From positions 2,108,001 through 2,172,000 of the forward strand of contig CAWUHX010000004.1 of assembly GCA_963922205.1 (NCBI GenBank): a stretch of 64,000 nucleotides of DNA, read 5' to 3'. A program made the position numbers and the translations under genes. Of the stretch, positions 34,901 through 45,767 are shown piece after piece. Numbering within the stretch: position 1 is the first letter of the stretch; every line of letters begins with the position of its first letter. Source of the stretch: Romanomermis culicivorax (lineage: Eukaryota; Nematoda; Enoplea; Mermithida; Mermithidae). Below the pieces are notes generated by a model that ran no database searches, had not been told where the DNA came from, and saw only the letters and a program-made list of their open reading frames with translations.

Positions 34901-37900
34901 CGAATTAGCGATGCTGTAGAGTGCAGGTTTGGATTCTATATTGACTTGATTAGGCAAATATAAATGACGTTTTTTTTAGACAAGAATTAGATCTCAGAAT
35001 AGGCGCCGCTTTCACCAGATTCCAAACTTTACTCGGCCGAAAAAAATTCCCCGAAAAATTAGCCAATATGTTAATTAGTTACGGACCGTGCCAATTTCCA
35101 ACTTTAGGATTCGTTGTCGAACGTTATAAACAAAATAAAAATTTCGTCGCTGAACCATTCTGGAAAATCGTTGTCGAACATCAAAAGCCGAGATCGGGTG
35201 AAAATTTATATTTTGCTTTCTCGAGCAATCAGTACATTTCTTACCTGTATTTTTGCAGATTCTGATAATCAATCCGATTTGATTAAAATCGAATTTAATT
35301 GGTCGCGCGTTAAATTATTCGATAAACACGCTTGCGAAATTTTTCATTTAATCTGTCAAGAGAATCCGCGAGCTTGCGTAGAAAACGTAGTCAAAAAACC
35401 GAAATCGAAACGTCGACCCGTCGGTTTAGAAACTATCAGTTTGGAGAAAGTCGCGTCGAAAAAATTACGATTAAGCGCCAGACGGACTATGGATATAGCC
35501 CAAAAATTATATACGAAAGGTTATATTAGTTACCCGAGAACAGAGACGAATAAATTTCCGGCCAATTTAAACTTAAATCCATTGGTTAATATGCAAGTGA
35601 GAAGTGAAGCTATACTTTTCTCAGATAATCTATTTTGCATCAAAGAATTGAAAAAATGAAGATTCTTGGTAGAGTTTGGGAAAAAATTGATTCCTGGTTT
35701 AGTCGTGAGTTTTTGTTATATATAAATATATTTTAAAATCTGACAAACGTAAAAATTTTAAATTAAATTTCTTTTAGTTTTCCAATGACTCTAAGGGAGT
35801 TACGTTAGAAAAACGAGTAACATATTGAATTTAATATCGACTCATCTAACTCAAATCTGTTGATTGGCATACAATATATTTTTTTGTCAATAAAATTGTT
35901 TTGGAACAAAGCTTAAATTCCCGGAGTTTAGATTCTAAAAATAGCAAGAAATTAGGATTTTCGGGTTTATTTAGAGAGGAATAAAAAGATCTTTCGATAG
36001 AATCAGGGTTTTTTTCATTTTTTCTCGGCAGGCCAATTGGCTCCTAGGGTCAAAATTTTACACGTCAATCATACCTGGACAAATATTATCGGTTCATCTG
36101 GTACCAGTCAGCTCAAAAATTTGGTTGGTTGTAGAATCGTTTTGGTGATTGTCAAGGAACCAGATGTATAGTACAGTTATCTTGTGCAAAATAGACAGAA
36201 AGCAGTCAAAGTCGCTTTTCAAGCTTATTATAGAACCTACGCACTTTTTAGGATGTGCCAGTTTATCTAGCAAGCCTGGAAGGTCAGAGAAAAAGGTGTG
36301 TTGGTTGGCCGAAATTGATTTCCTGGTTACTTCATTAGAGCATGGTTGGCTCCCTGATTTGCTGTTTTATTTCGTGGTTGGTTCATTAATTATCTTGTTG
36401 GTTAATTGGTTCCCTGGTTGGTTGGTTGACAACCTGAATTAAATCAACTGGTACCGAAGTCGCCTCATCTGGTACCGAGTTGCATCCAGTTGAACCTACT
36501 GTCCAGGTATGACGCGAGTCCGAATTTGAACAAGCCAAAACTAAAAAGTTTGTAAATAAATCTGGTTGTAAAAAAACAACGTTTTTTCAACAAATTTATT
36601 CAAAAACACTTCAAAATCACAATAGAAGCTCACATAACAGATCAATCGTTTGGAATACATTCTCAATCACACACAGAATAATAAGGCTCACATATTAAAC
36701 AAGTTATTATTCAAATCAATCATCAGCAGGGTTTTTTTGCAGAGGCCAGGTTGCAATGTGCAACTTGGGGAAAAATTTGGTTGCACAGATAAATTTTTTG
36801 TTGCTGAATCTAAAATTGATAAATTGCTTAATTCCATCAGGAAAATGATTAAAAATTACTTCCCTTGTATTTCGTTCAGTTAGCGTCAGTTTCAAACTTC
36901 TAGAATCGAATTTCCAGAATTTTGAAGGAAGAATCAAAAGGCTAGCTAAAGTAACTTGTTCAGTGCCTAGTGCCAAAAAATTTTGATTCCGAGGCCTCTA
37001 AAACGTCGGAAAATTAGTTTTTTTCAGCACATTCTTCTGCAACTATCGATGATCGATCGTGATGTTTTCACCATTTGGTTGGCGGAAGCGTTCAAACATT
37101 TTTCTAATATTTCATCTAATACATCTAGAGCCAGTAATTTACCATTCATACTTCATGAGTGTTTTCAAACATATAAAGCATAAAATTACTTCGGACTTGG
37201 ATAGCGGTAATTAATACCAGCGCTTAGCATCGAAATAAATTTTTGGATTTTGATATTCTATAGCGTTGGAAAATGAATATTTTTAATATCTATTTCCTGC
37301 ATGAAAGGATCAATTTTTCAGTGAATTCAACGTGCCTTCGGTCAGGCAAACTAAAATTCAAAGATTAGAGAAGCAACCAAGAATTTGGATGGATTCTTCA
37401 GGCAGAAGAATCTCTGCCATTCTCCCATTGTGATAATGTCTTAATCATTTTATAAATGCAAAAAGTAATGTTCACGAAAGTCGAAAATTCTAAAGGACCA
37501 CAAAACGATTTTGTGAAAATAATCTAGAAAAATCTAGTTTTTCGTCAAATATGTTAAAAAACAATACAAGGTCAAACATTCATACATAACATGCTGATGT
37601 TTAAAAACTAAAAGCATAAGCTAGGCCGACATTTTCCAACCGCACAACAGAAATGATACAATGTATCGTAAATGATTTGAAATTCGGCGCGATGCGCCGG
37701 AAAATTTTCGATACTTTTTTGACGCATAGAAATGCATGTCTGGACAGGAAACTCACCTAATCAAAAAGGTCGTGAGGCTCTAATTTTTACAAGCCAATTT
37801 GTCTTGTGCCCCTAAATTTTCAGGAGCCAATCAGAATTTTTAGGAGCCATGGCTCTCAATTGGTCTAAAAAATGAATTGGAATTTTTGAATTCAGATTAT

Positions 37901-40900
37901 TTGGTACGCTGTTCATAAGCAAGTGAGAAAAAAAATTCCGGACTTTTGACTGAAAAAGCTGATTTATTTAGAACGAAACCATCAGACATAGAGTTTACGA
38001 TTCCGTTAAACTTCAAAAAAATGAATAGTTCTAACATAATTTTCGAAAAACAAGGGATAATTTCGATTTGAATCCGAATATTTAAATTTAACAGTTGAAC
38101 AGCATGTAAGAAAAAAGACAAAAAATGAAAAGCCGCCGGATTTCTAGCCTCATTTCAAAATTTTTTTCAGTAGAATTCCAATTTTTGAATACAAATTGGA
38201 ACTGAACAGTTACTCAACATGCTATTGAGTCGAAAAGTGAAAAAATTGGTATGAGAAGTGAAAAAGGAAAATTCTGATTAAAAACAAGTCCGCGAGTGAA
38301 CACTCTCATCAAACAAGTCCGCAAATGAGCACTTTCGGCATAAATTTCGAAAAATATAAAAAATTTTCGATTGAAGCTTGAATTTTCTAATTAATTCAGT
38401 TGGTTAGCATGGAAGTCAACCGAAAAAATGGTGCTTTTCTTGCCAATATGTTGAATTTGAAGGATACTTAAAATTTTGGGCTTATTCGGTCTAAAAGCAA
38501 AGATTTTTTTACAACTTTCAATAATATAATATAAATGTGTGGGTCAGTAGGTTTATCCTCTACTGGCGGTCCACACATACAAGATTAGATTAACGAGGTA
38601 GCCGTTCCACAGGCCGATTAGCATAATTCATTTATAAATAAAGACGGTAAACAAAGAACGAAATGGGACGAATAAACAGTTGGCCGAAGGCCCTACTATA
38701 TATATATATGAAAAACGAGCCAAACATAAATTTACATAGGTCCGCGGGTAGACAAAAAATAACAAACATAAGTGGCGAAATTTACATGCCCAAAAATTAC
38801 ATGCCCGTGCACCAGCATGATGTGCACGTGCATACACATCAATAAAAATCTTTATATAAAGTCTGATTTTTGATAAATGAAAATGCTCGATTAAAAATTG
38901 AAACTACCGGGTTAAAAAGCAAAATTACATTTTTTTGTTTTTAAATCTCAACAAATCTTAAAAAATTTTAGATAGCCGACGGCCGCTGGGGTACTTTCGC
39001 CCAACGTGTCATCGATCGAGGTCCTCATCCGCACCAGGGTACCAAGAGCGACGAAGCCCATCCGCCTATCCACCCTTTACGTTACGTGCCGCCCATGGAA
39101 TTACAGAACGATGACGAACGTAAAGTTTACGAATACGTCGTACGTCATTTTTTAGCCTGTCTATCGGACGACGCCCGCGGCTTCGAAACATTGGTTCACA
39201 TAGACGTGGCTGGCGAGAAGTTTACGGCTTCGGGTTTGATTATAACGGAGAGAAATTATTTAGGTATAAAAATTTTCTGGAAAAATCGTGGAAAATTCAA
39301 GAAATTGTATTAAAAAAATTTTGAAAATTTATTCTGAAGAATTTATTACTTTCTCATGCATAAAATCAAGTTAAAACTGTTTTTCAACGCAAAAGTTCGA
39401 ACGTTGGATAATTTCTTAAATATAGAAAGTTCGAAACTTTTTATAGCGATATTCAACGTATAGGTCCGATCAATTTTTCATTGTTCAATCTATTGAAAAT
39501 TTGAAGTTTTGATCTTGAAAACTGTTTTTTTTGTCTTTTCTATATGACATACGCGAATTTTGGATAAACTGACATTTTAGCATAGCTCTTCTTGCGATTT
39601 ACCACATAGTTTTGTCTTAAAAAGGGTCCTTTTTTGGAGAGTAAAGTTTCTCTACGTCTCAAAATTTTTTCTCAAAATTCCCAATTTTCGCATTTCTTCA
39701 GCAAGAAAAACCTTTTTTATTGCTAGATTGTGATTGATAATAATATCCTGATCTTTTAGAATTTTTATGAAATTTTGGTAGTTTGTTGAACTACCAAAAA
39801 CCTATGACAACTTTTGCACTTTCTCTAAAATTGAAAAAAATTTCTCCGATGCTAGATTTCAAAACTTGTATCATTAGTAACATATAACGAATTCTTGAAT
39901 AATTTTTCTTTCATGATGCTTATAAAATTTTCAAGAAGAAATTTTTCAGTCTATTTTATGTACGTGAATTTTGAGCAAGTGCAATTTTAACAATTATTTT
40001 TCGTAATGCATCCGAAAATTTTCTAATTCTTTTCCTGTCAGGAGATAATCTTTGCGATTTATCATCTTCAGTACTCAAAGTTTTCGAAATTATCCTAAAT
40101 TTTACGCTGATTCCATCCTTGGAATTAAAAGAATAAGCGATATGTTTAGAAATCATCTCAGATTTTCGAACGTCGGATCTTTAGAAAGATATTTTTAAAC
40201 TTTGCTTTATGACATTTTATTACACATTGAGGATTCAATCACTTTTGATAATTTCATTTTTTACCATGATTTTATAAGTTTTAGCGTTTTCTCAGTACGG
40301 AGAAAACTTGTTGTTCATTTAATGTCGATAATCTATGCAAAAATTGTTTCGGAAACTGAAAGTCTCATCAACTAACTTGCTATTCTGCTTATCGAAAATC
40401 GAAAGTTTCTGAATATTATCTGTAACTCTTATGATTTGTTTGAAAATTTTTGATCATTTTTCACGTTTGATGCCTGGAATTATGAAAAATGTCAAGCTTA
40501 GGTTTTATTACTTATTAAAATTCTGAATATTTTTCGAAATTTCGTTGTTCACCTAACGAAAGTTTTCCATCTGAATTTTTTTTCAGCTTCTTGTGTTTTT
40601 GTCTCATTCTGAATTTTTTACATATTTAGAAGTTTATACATACGAAAAATGGTCCGACAAAGAATTACCAGATTACGTAGTCGGCGAAATTTTTCAACCA
40701 ACTGCCATAAATATGGTCGAAGGAAAAACCAACGCTCCGCCCCTTTTGACCGAAGCGGATTTGATCGCCTTGATGGATAAACATGGTAAAATTAGCATAA
40801 AAAGCGATTTTCCATGAACCTGCAATTTTGATGTCAAATATTTTTATGAAAGTCGTTTATTCGTTGCGAAAGTGGAACAGTTTTCTTGTGTTGCGTGAAG

Positions 40901-43900
40901 TTCCTCTAGTGTTCGTTCAGCTGACTTTATATACTCCCAACCCGTTATTCTGATGTTAATGAATTTCGTGAAAATCACTCACACAAAAATTTAATAAAAG
41001 TTGACAAGAGATAGGAAACGTCGCCTTAAGGTTGTAGGTTTGATGTTTGAAATTTTTTACTATATATCTACATGATAATTTTAAAAAAAAATATCGCATT
41101 AAAGCCCGTGGCTTTGATGTTTCAACAATCATTATTCTGAAGAATAATTGGAAATTCGCTTTAAAGCTGTTATCCTGATGTTTCAGATTTTTAAAAATTC
41201 GCCTGTACGCTTGTTCAAACCCGTGTATATTTTTAACGTTTTAAATCTTTTGCATCAATTTTTGTGAATTTCCGTTAGGAATCGGAACGGACGCAACGCA
41301 CGCCGAACATATAGAAAAGATCAAAGATCGGAAATACGTTGCTTTAAATCAATCGGATCGATTCGTTCCCGGCTTTTTGGGCCTAGGTTTGGTGGAAGGT
41401 TACGATTCGATGGGTTACGCCATGTCCAAGCCTAATTTACGGGCCGAATTGGAACGAGCTTTAGTAGAAATTTGTGAAGGTTAGACAATTTTCTGAACTC
41501 ATATTTTTCTCTTGCCAGTTATTCTCAGGTCCTATTTTATCTTTTCTCATACTATTCGTTTCGTTTGTTTTCTCTTCTCCGAATTTTTTCGCAATTAAAA
41601 TTTCTTTCCTACCATCGATGATTTTCTGACGTTTTTTGTTCACTTCGATCATTTTCTATATTTTGTCGTCAATTGAGTTTTTCGCTTGTTTTCTTCCCTG
41701 TGTTTCTTGTTTTCTTTTTGTCTTTTTTGTTTTTTATTCAAGTTTTATCCTTCTGAAGAATATGCTTTATAGTTTTTTCCTAATATTTTTTACATTGTTT
41801 TTTATTTCTTTTTTGTTAGATTAATGCCTTTATTTTCTATGTTTTTTCTTGGAAACATTTTATTTTGAAGTTTTCATAGTTTTCCCTATTTTTTCATCGT
41901 TTTTAATGCTTTCATTTTTTTCTCAATTTTTGTCTTTCTTTTTTCATCTTCAAAGTTATCTATACTTTTCTATTTGTTCTTTGTTCTTGATTTGTGGGTC
42001 TCATTTTCGCTATTTTTTCTATCTATATGTTTCCATCGTTCGCCCTTTATTCTCTCCTTAATTTTTTATTTTTTATAATTCTAATGAGTTCTTATTTTGT
42101 GTTAATGTAGGTTTATGGCTGATTCTTGTTTTAGTAGCGTGGCAAGTTTTCTTATTTCTCCTTTATTCTACTCGTCTGTTATTTTTTTGCTTTTTGTGTC
42201 TTATTCCTGTTTTTTCCATTTTTGTTCATTTTTATATTTTTCGTTCCAAGGCATGTTTTTGTTTGTTTTTCTGTTAATATTATCATTATTTATTTATTTC
42301 TTTCGTTGAGTCTGATATCTGTTTGTTTTCTTTTTTCCTTGATAATTATTATCGTTGCATTTGATCTGTTGCTTATTCTGTCAACAACATGCACTTCTTG
42401 GTTTTGTTATGTTATTTTTTTATTCTTTTTGTTGATATTCATTCTATTTTTCATTTTTACACCTTCCTTTTTTCTTTTGTAATCTGCTGTTTTTTTGTCT
42501 CTTTTCTTTGTTTAGTTTATCTTTCGAAAAAGAATTTGTATATTTTCCTGTCGTTTTCTGTTTCCTTGTTAGTTTGATTTTTTCTCTTTTTCTTTTTTAT
42601 GCCGATAAATTGTTGGCACTTATGCACTTTATAGCCTATCGAATTTTTTCCTAGTTTTTTTACGCATAGATTTTACAGTTTACACACATTAGACTTGGAC
42701 TTATCCTTGGGCTTAAGCTTATGCTTAGGTTTATGTACTTATGTTAAAAAACTTGGAAAAAATTCGACGGGTCCTAAAGTGCATTAGTTGCCAATTTCTC
42801 TAATTTTTCTTTTTCTTCTTGCGCAGCCCTTTCGACGACTTGACCTGTTTTCTGCCTCCTAAAATTTTTTCACTCATTTGATTCTTATTCTTCCTTATGT
42901 TCATTATTTGTTTTCCATGTTTATATTCTTTCCTTTATTTTTGTGTGCTGGAAATTCAATCGTACGTAGAATTAGAATTCAACCAGGATGCATCCCATAT
43001 CAAAGTATCCCATGTGGTCTAGTGGCTAGGATTCGTGGCTCTCACCCACGCGGCCCGGGTTCGATTCCCGGCATGGGAAATTTTTTATGGTAAATTTTTC
43101 AGGCACTAGAACGAAGGCCGACGTCTTACGTGAACAAATCCAGCGCTATAAATTGACTTTCGAAAGAGCATATCGCGAAGCTGAACATTTAGTCGCAGCT
43201 TTAGACGTATATTTTGGTGGTAAAAACACCGCCGCTAGAGCTGCCGCCGATCTCGGTGACGTTAATTTCCCGCGATTGGGACGTCATAGCGACGACGACG
43301 ATGATAATGATGATTTTAGACCATTTGGAGGTTATGAATTGAGCTACTAAAAAGAGGAAATAGGCTTTCTTTCCACGTCCACGATCCGACAAGTCAGGAA
43401 AAGTTAATTATTATGCGTTTAAATGAGATATATTTCGAAATTTACTGTCACATTACTTTGAAAAGTTTCTCTCAAACGCGAAAATTTTCTAGTGAACTTT
43501 TCGCATTGAATTTTTGTACTTTTTTCAATTATCCTTAAAAGTATAAATTTAGTTTAATTTTCAAATGTGGTTTATAACAGAAATTTCACATTATGTCTTA
43601 AATAGATTTTGTTTTGAAAGAAATGCAAATTATACTGCAACAATTTTGATGGGAATTGGATTTTTTCTTCGTAAACTATGTATTTTCCTTTCAAAGTTGT
43701 ACTTTGTGGAATTTCTAACGAAATTCAGATATGCAGATTTTTCCCAAGTTTTTGTCAAATACTGACCATAGAATGTGAACTCTGATTCGAACGTCATTGC
43801 TCCATAAATTAGTGCAAGGTTCTAGAATTCTTTTGATGTATTACAATTTTACTGTAGAGAACATCGAGGCCGGTGCTTATTCTCTGTTAATTTTTAATTT

Positions 43901-45767
43901 CTTTAAAAGTCAGGAAAAAAATTGAATTTTTGTTCGGAATTTTATTCCAAATTTGGGACGTTACAAGTCCGCAGTAGAAATTTCGAAATTAACCCGTTAT
44001 TTATTACTAGGGCTTTTTCGAAAACTCGAACTCGATTAAAACTCGACAATTCTGGCAACCCGAACTCGAAAATCTCGGCAACCCGAACTCGAAAATCTCG
44101 AACTCGCGATTTCTAAAATTCTCTGATCGAAACAGCCCTATTTATGACCCAAGTTCTTCATTTTTACTGATTGTATCTACAATGGTCTATATTACAAGCT
44201 AAAAATTGACGATTTTCACTTTTTTCAGGCGCGAATAATCGCGGCGCTATCAATTCTGATAATCATATACATTCGCCGCTAGGCGAATCTAGTCAACAAA
44301 ATATACATCGACAAGATGATCCGGCCACTGCCATAGAAATTGATCGACGATTTTTATGTTATTGCGGTGAAGAACCGATTGGTAATAAAATAAAATTTGC
44401 ATATTTATTTTTTCAATGTGATAAATATCAGATTTAAAAAAAAAATGAATATTTTTTAAAAGTCAGAGAAAAATTTGTTTGAGAATTATTGAAGATCTTT
44501 GGGAGTTGTGTAATACTTCCCTGAATTTTGACCAATAGTACTATCATTTTTCTTTTTACACCATTATGTAACAAAACAAACACTGGTTTTTTGAATTTAT
44601 ACCAAGCGAATCATTTTTTGATTAACCTTGATTTTTTGAGTATAATTTTTGTAATAAGTGATGATAGTTTCATAATTTTTTTGATCATTTGTACATGCTA
44701 CCTAGTCCTCTTTCCCTAGAACTTACGGTCAAAAAAGCCGGCCCGAATTGTGGCCGAAAATTTTACCGTTGCGGCCGCGATCGCGAATCGGCGTGCAACT
44801 TCTTCCTCTGGTCGAACAAACCGCGTGAAGATTTTGAGAATATTGGTCAATCAAATCAGAATTTCAGTGGACAGAATACGCGAGGGAGGGGTCGAAGACG
44901 AGGAGGCGCTGGTAATTTTTTTACTTTGCTTTTGAATCGCTGAAATACTTGTAGAAATGTTTTGTTTTGTCTCTTTTTCCTGGTTCAACACAAAGCCTAC
45001 CTTTTTCCTGGAGTTTAACACAAATCCTACCTTTTTTCCCGGAGTTCAACACGAAGCCTACTCTCCCCCGATTTCTAACCAATATTTTATTCCATCTGAT
45101 TTTTCTCAATTTATAGTTATTCCTCTTTTCTCGAGTCTTGCCGTAATTTTTTCTAGATTTTCTCCTTCGCCCATTTTCCCTTTATATTTACAGTTCCGGC
45201 GAAATTACAGTTCCCAGTCGGCTTTCCGGGACTTTCAGCTCACGAAAACGTCTGGCTATGTCTAATTGTTCCAGGTTTTTAACTCCGCCCACATTATTTC
45301 CGTTTTCTAACTTGAGTTTTTTGCTCCTCTCATTGTCGTCCTGCTTTTTTGTTGCGCTCCATTTTCAGCTTCACAACGTGACTGCTCCGCCCACTTGGTT
45401 TTTTCTATCGCGTTCGTTCTTCAGCTCCGTCCTTTCCTGCCTACCTTTGTTCCAATAGCTCAAATTTTTTCTATAGTTCCTTCTTTTAGGCTCCGCCCAG
45501 TCATCCCGAAATATCGGCGATGAATTTTTCCCCGTTAGTGTAAAATGGTCAGCGGCATCGGGGGCCAAATCCCGAGGCGGCGGCAGTTCCGGAGGTCGGA
45601 AGAAATTTAAACCTAACTTCGGAGAAAAAAACAGCTCAAAAAAGTTCGATTGGAACGTTAAGGGTGATGGGCAAGTGGAATATAACGCAGGAGGCGGCAG
45701 CCGACGAAAATGTTCCGTTTGCCGGCAAGCCGGTCATTTCGCCAATAGGTGCCCCAGAAATTTGTGA
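28449..45767 (+). CDS. TOP3A: DNA topoisomerase III alpha, 11 exons
   Basis: A type IA topoisomerase that, with BLM-type helicase and RMI1, dissolves double Holliday junctions, and also acts on mitochondrial DNA. Exons: 28,449/28,608-28,933; 34,699-34,926; 34,980-35,197; 35,259-35,596; 38,972-39,263; 40,630-40,785; 41,279-41,479; 43,103-43,330; 44,229-44,381; 44,720-44,911; 45,490-45,767. All ten junctions are GT-AG and in phase. From the ATG at 28,608 they total 2,610 nt (869 aa plus stop); the ATG at 28,449 adds 53 residues. Visible parts: Toprim glutamate in NVAEKNDVAK (E14), Toprim WTDCDREGEN (D126/D128), the active-site tyrosine in GYISYPRTET (about Y349), HGIGTDATHAEHI, a GRF-type zinc finger (exons 9-10), an RGRGRRRGG stretch and a final CCHC knuckle CSVCRQAGHFANRC. 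Human TOP3A is about 1,000 aa, so this copy is slightly shorter. No break is seen. Confidence 0.95.
28958..30985. mobile_element. Nested hAT-like elements in TOP3A intron 1
   Basis: The left edge has GCTTTTTTGCACAGGCCAGG with the word TTGCGATGTACAAC, 24 nt after the exon 1 donor. A second start (CAGGCTTCTTTTTTTGGAC) is at about 29,087. The right edge is TGTGTGCAAAAATTAAAAAA followed by CCG. The body hairpin variant GACGCGTAGCGCC is at about 30,804. No transposase is seen. Confidence 0.5.
30990..31200. other. GC-rich island of unknown nature in TOP3A intron 1
   Basis: About 200 bp (GCGCTCGCGTGGCTGCCTCC, GGACACCTCGCTGCGTCC) with a base composition unlike its surroundings. I could not fold it into a tRNA or recognise another RNA class. 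It may be a SINE-like fragment. Confidence 0.25.
32096..32500. mobile_element. hAT-like MITE, CATACATG family, reverse copy
   Basis: The ends are CATACATGTAACGG and CACATGTATG. The flanks GTTTTAAA and GTTTTTAT match at 6 of 8. The interior mirrors 7,751-8,173, including CCATATGGCTAGTCATTGG and GTCGAGCGACTTTTTTTGGG. Confidence 0.65.
32611..32737. mobile_element. Short MITE with CGGGTCC words
   Basis: The outer ends are TAGATGTATCAGG and CCCGATACATCTCTA. The interior repeats GGACCCGGACCCG and (A)TCCGA words. Confidence 0.5.
33146..33542. mobile_element. CATACATG-family MITE, diverged copy
   Basis: Same order as 32,096-32,500 (CCGCGAGG, GCGACTCTTTTGGGGCGGGG, ATATGGCTAGCCACAGG, TTACATGTATG). 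The left end is degraded. Confidence 0.5.
34500..34680. mobile_element. CGGGTCC-word and TTGCA-word element ends before TOP3A exon 2
   Basis: The CGGGTCC block ends in GCTACCCGATACATCTCTA at about 34,635. A TTGCA-type right end (GGTTGCTGTGTGCAAAAGAT, then AGCCCTG) follows and stops at 34,680. The exon 2 acceptor AG is at 34,697-34,698. Confidence 0.55.
34699..34926 (+). CDS. TOP3A: TOP3A exon 2 (Toprim DxD)
   Basis: Residues 109-185. The acceptor is TTTTTTTATCTAG, only 18 nt after the end of a hAT-like element. It contains DFLIIWTDCDREGENIGFEI, the metal-binding half of the Toprim fold. Confidence 0.92.
34980..35197 (+). CDS. TOP3A: TOP3A exon 3
   Basis: Residues 185-258, with ELDLRIGAAFTRFQT and ISYGPCQFPTLGFVVERY. 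It is separated from exon 2 by a 53-nt intron. The donor is TCGG|GTGAAA. Confidence 0.92.
35259..35596 (+). CDS. TOP3A: TOP3A exon 4 (active-site tyrosine)
   Basis: Residues 258-370 after a 61-nt intron. It holds LSARRTMDIAQKLYTKG and YISYPRTETNKFP with the DNA-cleaving tyrosine at about 349. Confidence 0.93.
36004..37873. mobile_element. Long hAT-like non-autonomous element, copy 2
   Basis: It begins CAGGGTTTTTTTCATTTTTT with GGCCAATTGGCTCC words and ends with GGAGCCATGGCTC and CAATTGGTCTAAAAAATG. It is collinear with 6,615 onward, but carries the MITE at 36,070-36,511 and lacks the one at 7,751-8,173. It lies in TOP3A intron 4. Confidence 0.6.
36070..36511. mobile_element. hAT-like MITE, CATACCTGGAC family, copy 2
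   Basis: The ends are CATACCTGGAC and GTCCAGGTATG. Compared with 6,670-6,690 the insertion interrupts ACGCCAAT|CCGAATTT. The flanks ACGTCAAT and ACGCGAGT are a diverged 8-bp duplication. It is in reverse orientation relative to 222-746, with the same GGTACCAGATGAGGCGAC words and TTGGTTGG minisatellite. Confidence 0.75.
38270..38345. repeat. AACAAGTCCGC double repeat
   Basis: AACAAGTCCGCGAGTGAACAC and AACAAGTCCGCAAATGAGCAC occur 37 bp apart in TOP3A intron 4. Confidence 0.5.
38350..38971. other. 3' part of TOP3A intron 4, no gene seen
   Basis: Contains an AT dinucleotide run (about 38,699-38,708) and GTGCACGTGCATACACAT. No coding or RNA gene is supported. Confidence 0.3.
38972..39263 (+). 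CDS. TOP3A: TOP3A exon 5
   Basis: Residues 371-468: GRWGTFAQRVIDRGPHPHQG, KSDEAHPPIHPLRYV and FLACLSDDARGFET. It follows a 3.4-kb intron full of mobile elements. Confidence 0.92.
40630..40785 (+). CDS. TOP3A: TOP3A exon 6
   Basis: Residues 468-520: VYTYEKWSDKELPDY and APPLLTEADLIALMDKHG. It is in phase on both sides. Confidence 0.9.
41279..41479 (+). CDS. TOP3A: TOP3A exon 7
   Basis: Residues 520-587: GIGTDATHAEHIEKIKDRKY and LGLVEGYDSMGYAMSKPNL. Confidence 0.92.
41500..42650. other. Pyrimidine-rich stretch of TOP3A intron 7
   Basis: About 1.1 kb in which the plus strand is extremely T-rich with C (TTTTCTTTTTGTCTTTTTTG and similar). The many hydrophobic ORFs here are artefacts of this composition. 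No repeat unit is clear. Confidence 0.5.
43008..43079 (+). tRNA. tRNA-Glu (CTC)
   Basis: A 72-nt cloverleaf: acceptor TCCCATG/CATGGGA, A discriminator, D-arm with GGTCTAGTGGCTAGGAT, anticodon stem CGTGG/CCACG with loop CTCTCAC (anticodon CTC), and T-arm with GGTTCGATTCC. The internal A and B boxes are intact and a T6 run follows at 43,081-43,086. It lies on the same strand inside TOP3A intron 7, 23 nt before exon 8. Confidence 0.95.
43103..43330 (+). CDS. TOP3A: TOP3A exon 8
   Basis: Residues 587-663: KADVLREQIQRYKLTFERAY and an acidic run SDDDDDNDDF. The donor GGAG|GTTATG is weak, but it is the only one that restores the frame to exon 9. Confidence 0.85.
44020..44130. repeat. CTCGAACTCG iterated words in TOP3A intron 8
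   Basis: CCCGAACTCGAAAATCTCGG occurs twice in tandem, flanked by further CTCGA copies. It resembles the CGGGTC/GACCCG clusters. Confidence 0.5.
44229..44381 (+). CDS. TOP3A: TOP3A exon 9
   Basis: Residues 663-714: a Ser/Asn-rich linker and then FLCYCGEEPI, the first cysteine pair of the GRF-type zinc finger. Confidence 0.88.
44720..44911 (+). CDS. TOP3A: TOP3A exon 10 (GRF zinc finger)
   Basis: Residues 714-778: LTVKKAGPNCGRKFYRC and ACNFFLW complete the GRF-type finger that binds single-stranded DNA in this family, followed by RGRGRRRGGA. Confidence 0.9.
44960..45075. repeat. ~33-bp tandem repeat in TOP3A intron 10
   Basis: Three units of TTTTTCC(T/C)GGAGTT(C/T)AACAC(A/G)AAGCCTAC. A run of CTCCGCCCA words follows in the rest of the intron. 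Confidence 0.6.
45490..45767 (+). CDS. TOP3A: TOP3A exon 11 (CCHC knuckle, stop)
   Basis: Residues 778-869: a Gly/Ser/Lys-rich linker, then CSVCRQAGHFANRC and a TGA stop at 45,765-45,767. The acceptor is TTCTTTTAG. Confidence 0.9.

Noticed and set aside
41636-42577. Several hydrophobic ORFs suggesting membrane proteins
   Set aside because: They come from the T-rich composition of TOP3A intron 7 in several frames at once.
44950-45460. Additional plus-strand coding exon in TOP3A intron 10
   Set aside because: The ORFs read through the 33-bp tandem repeat and CTCCGCCC words. Exons 10 and 11 already join in phase.
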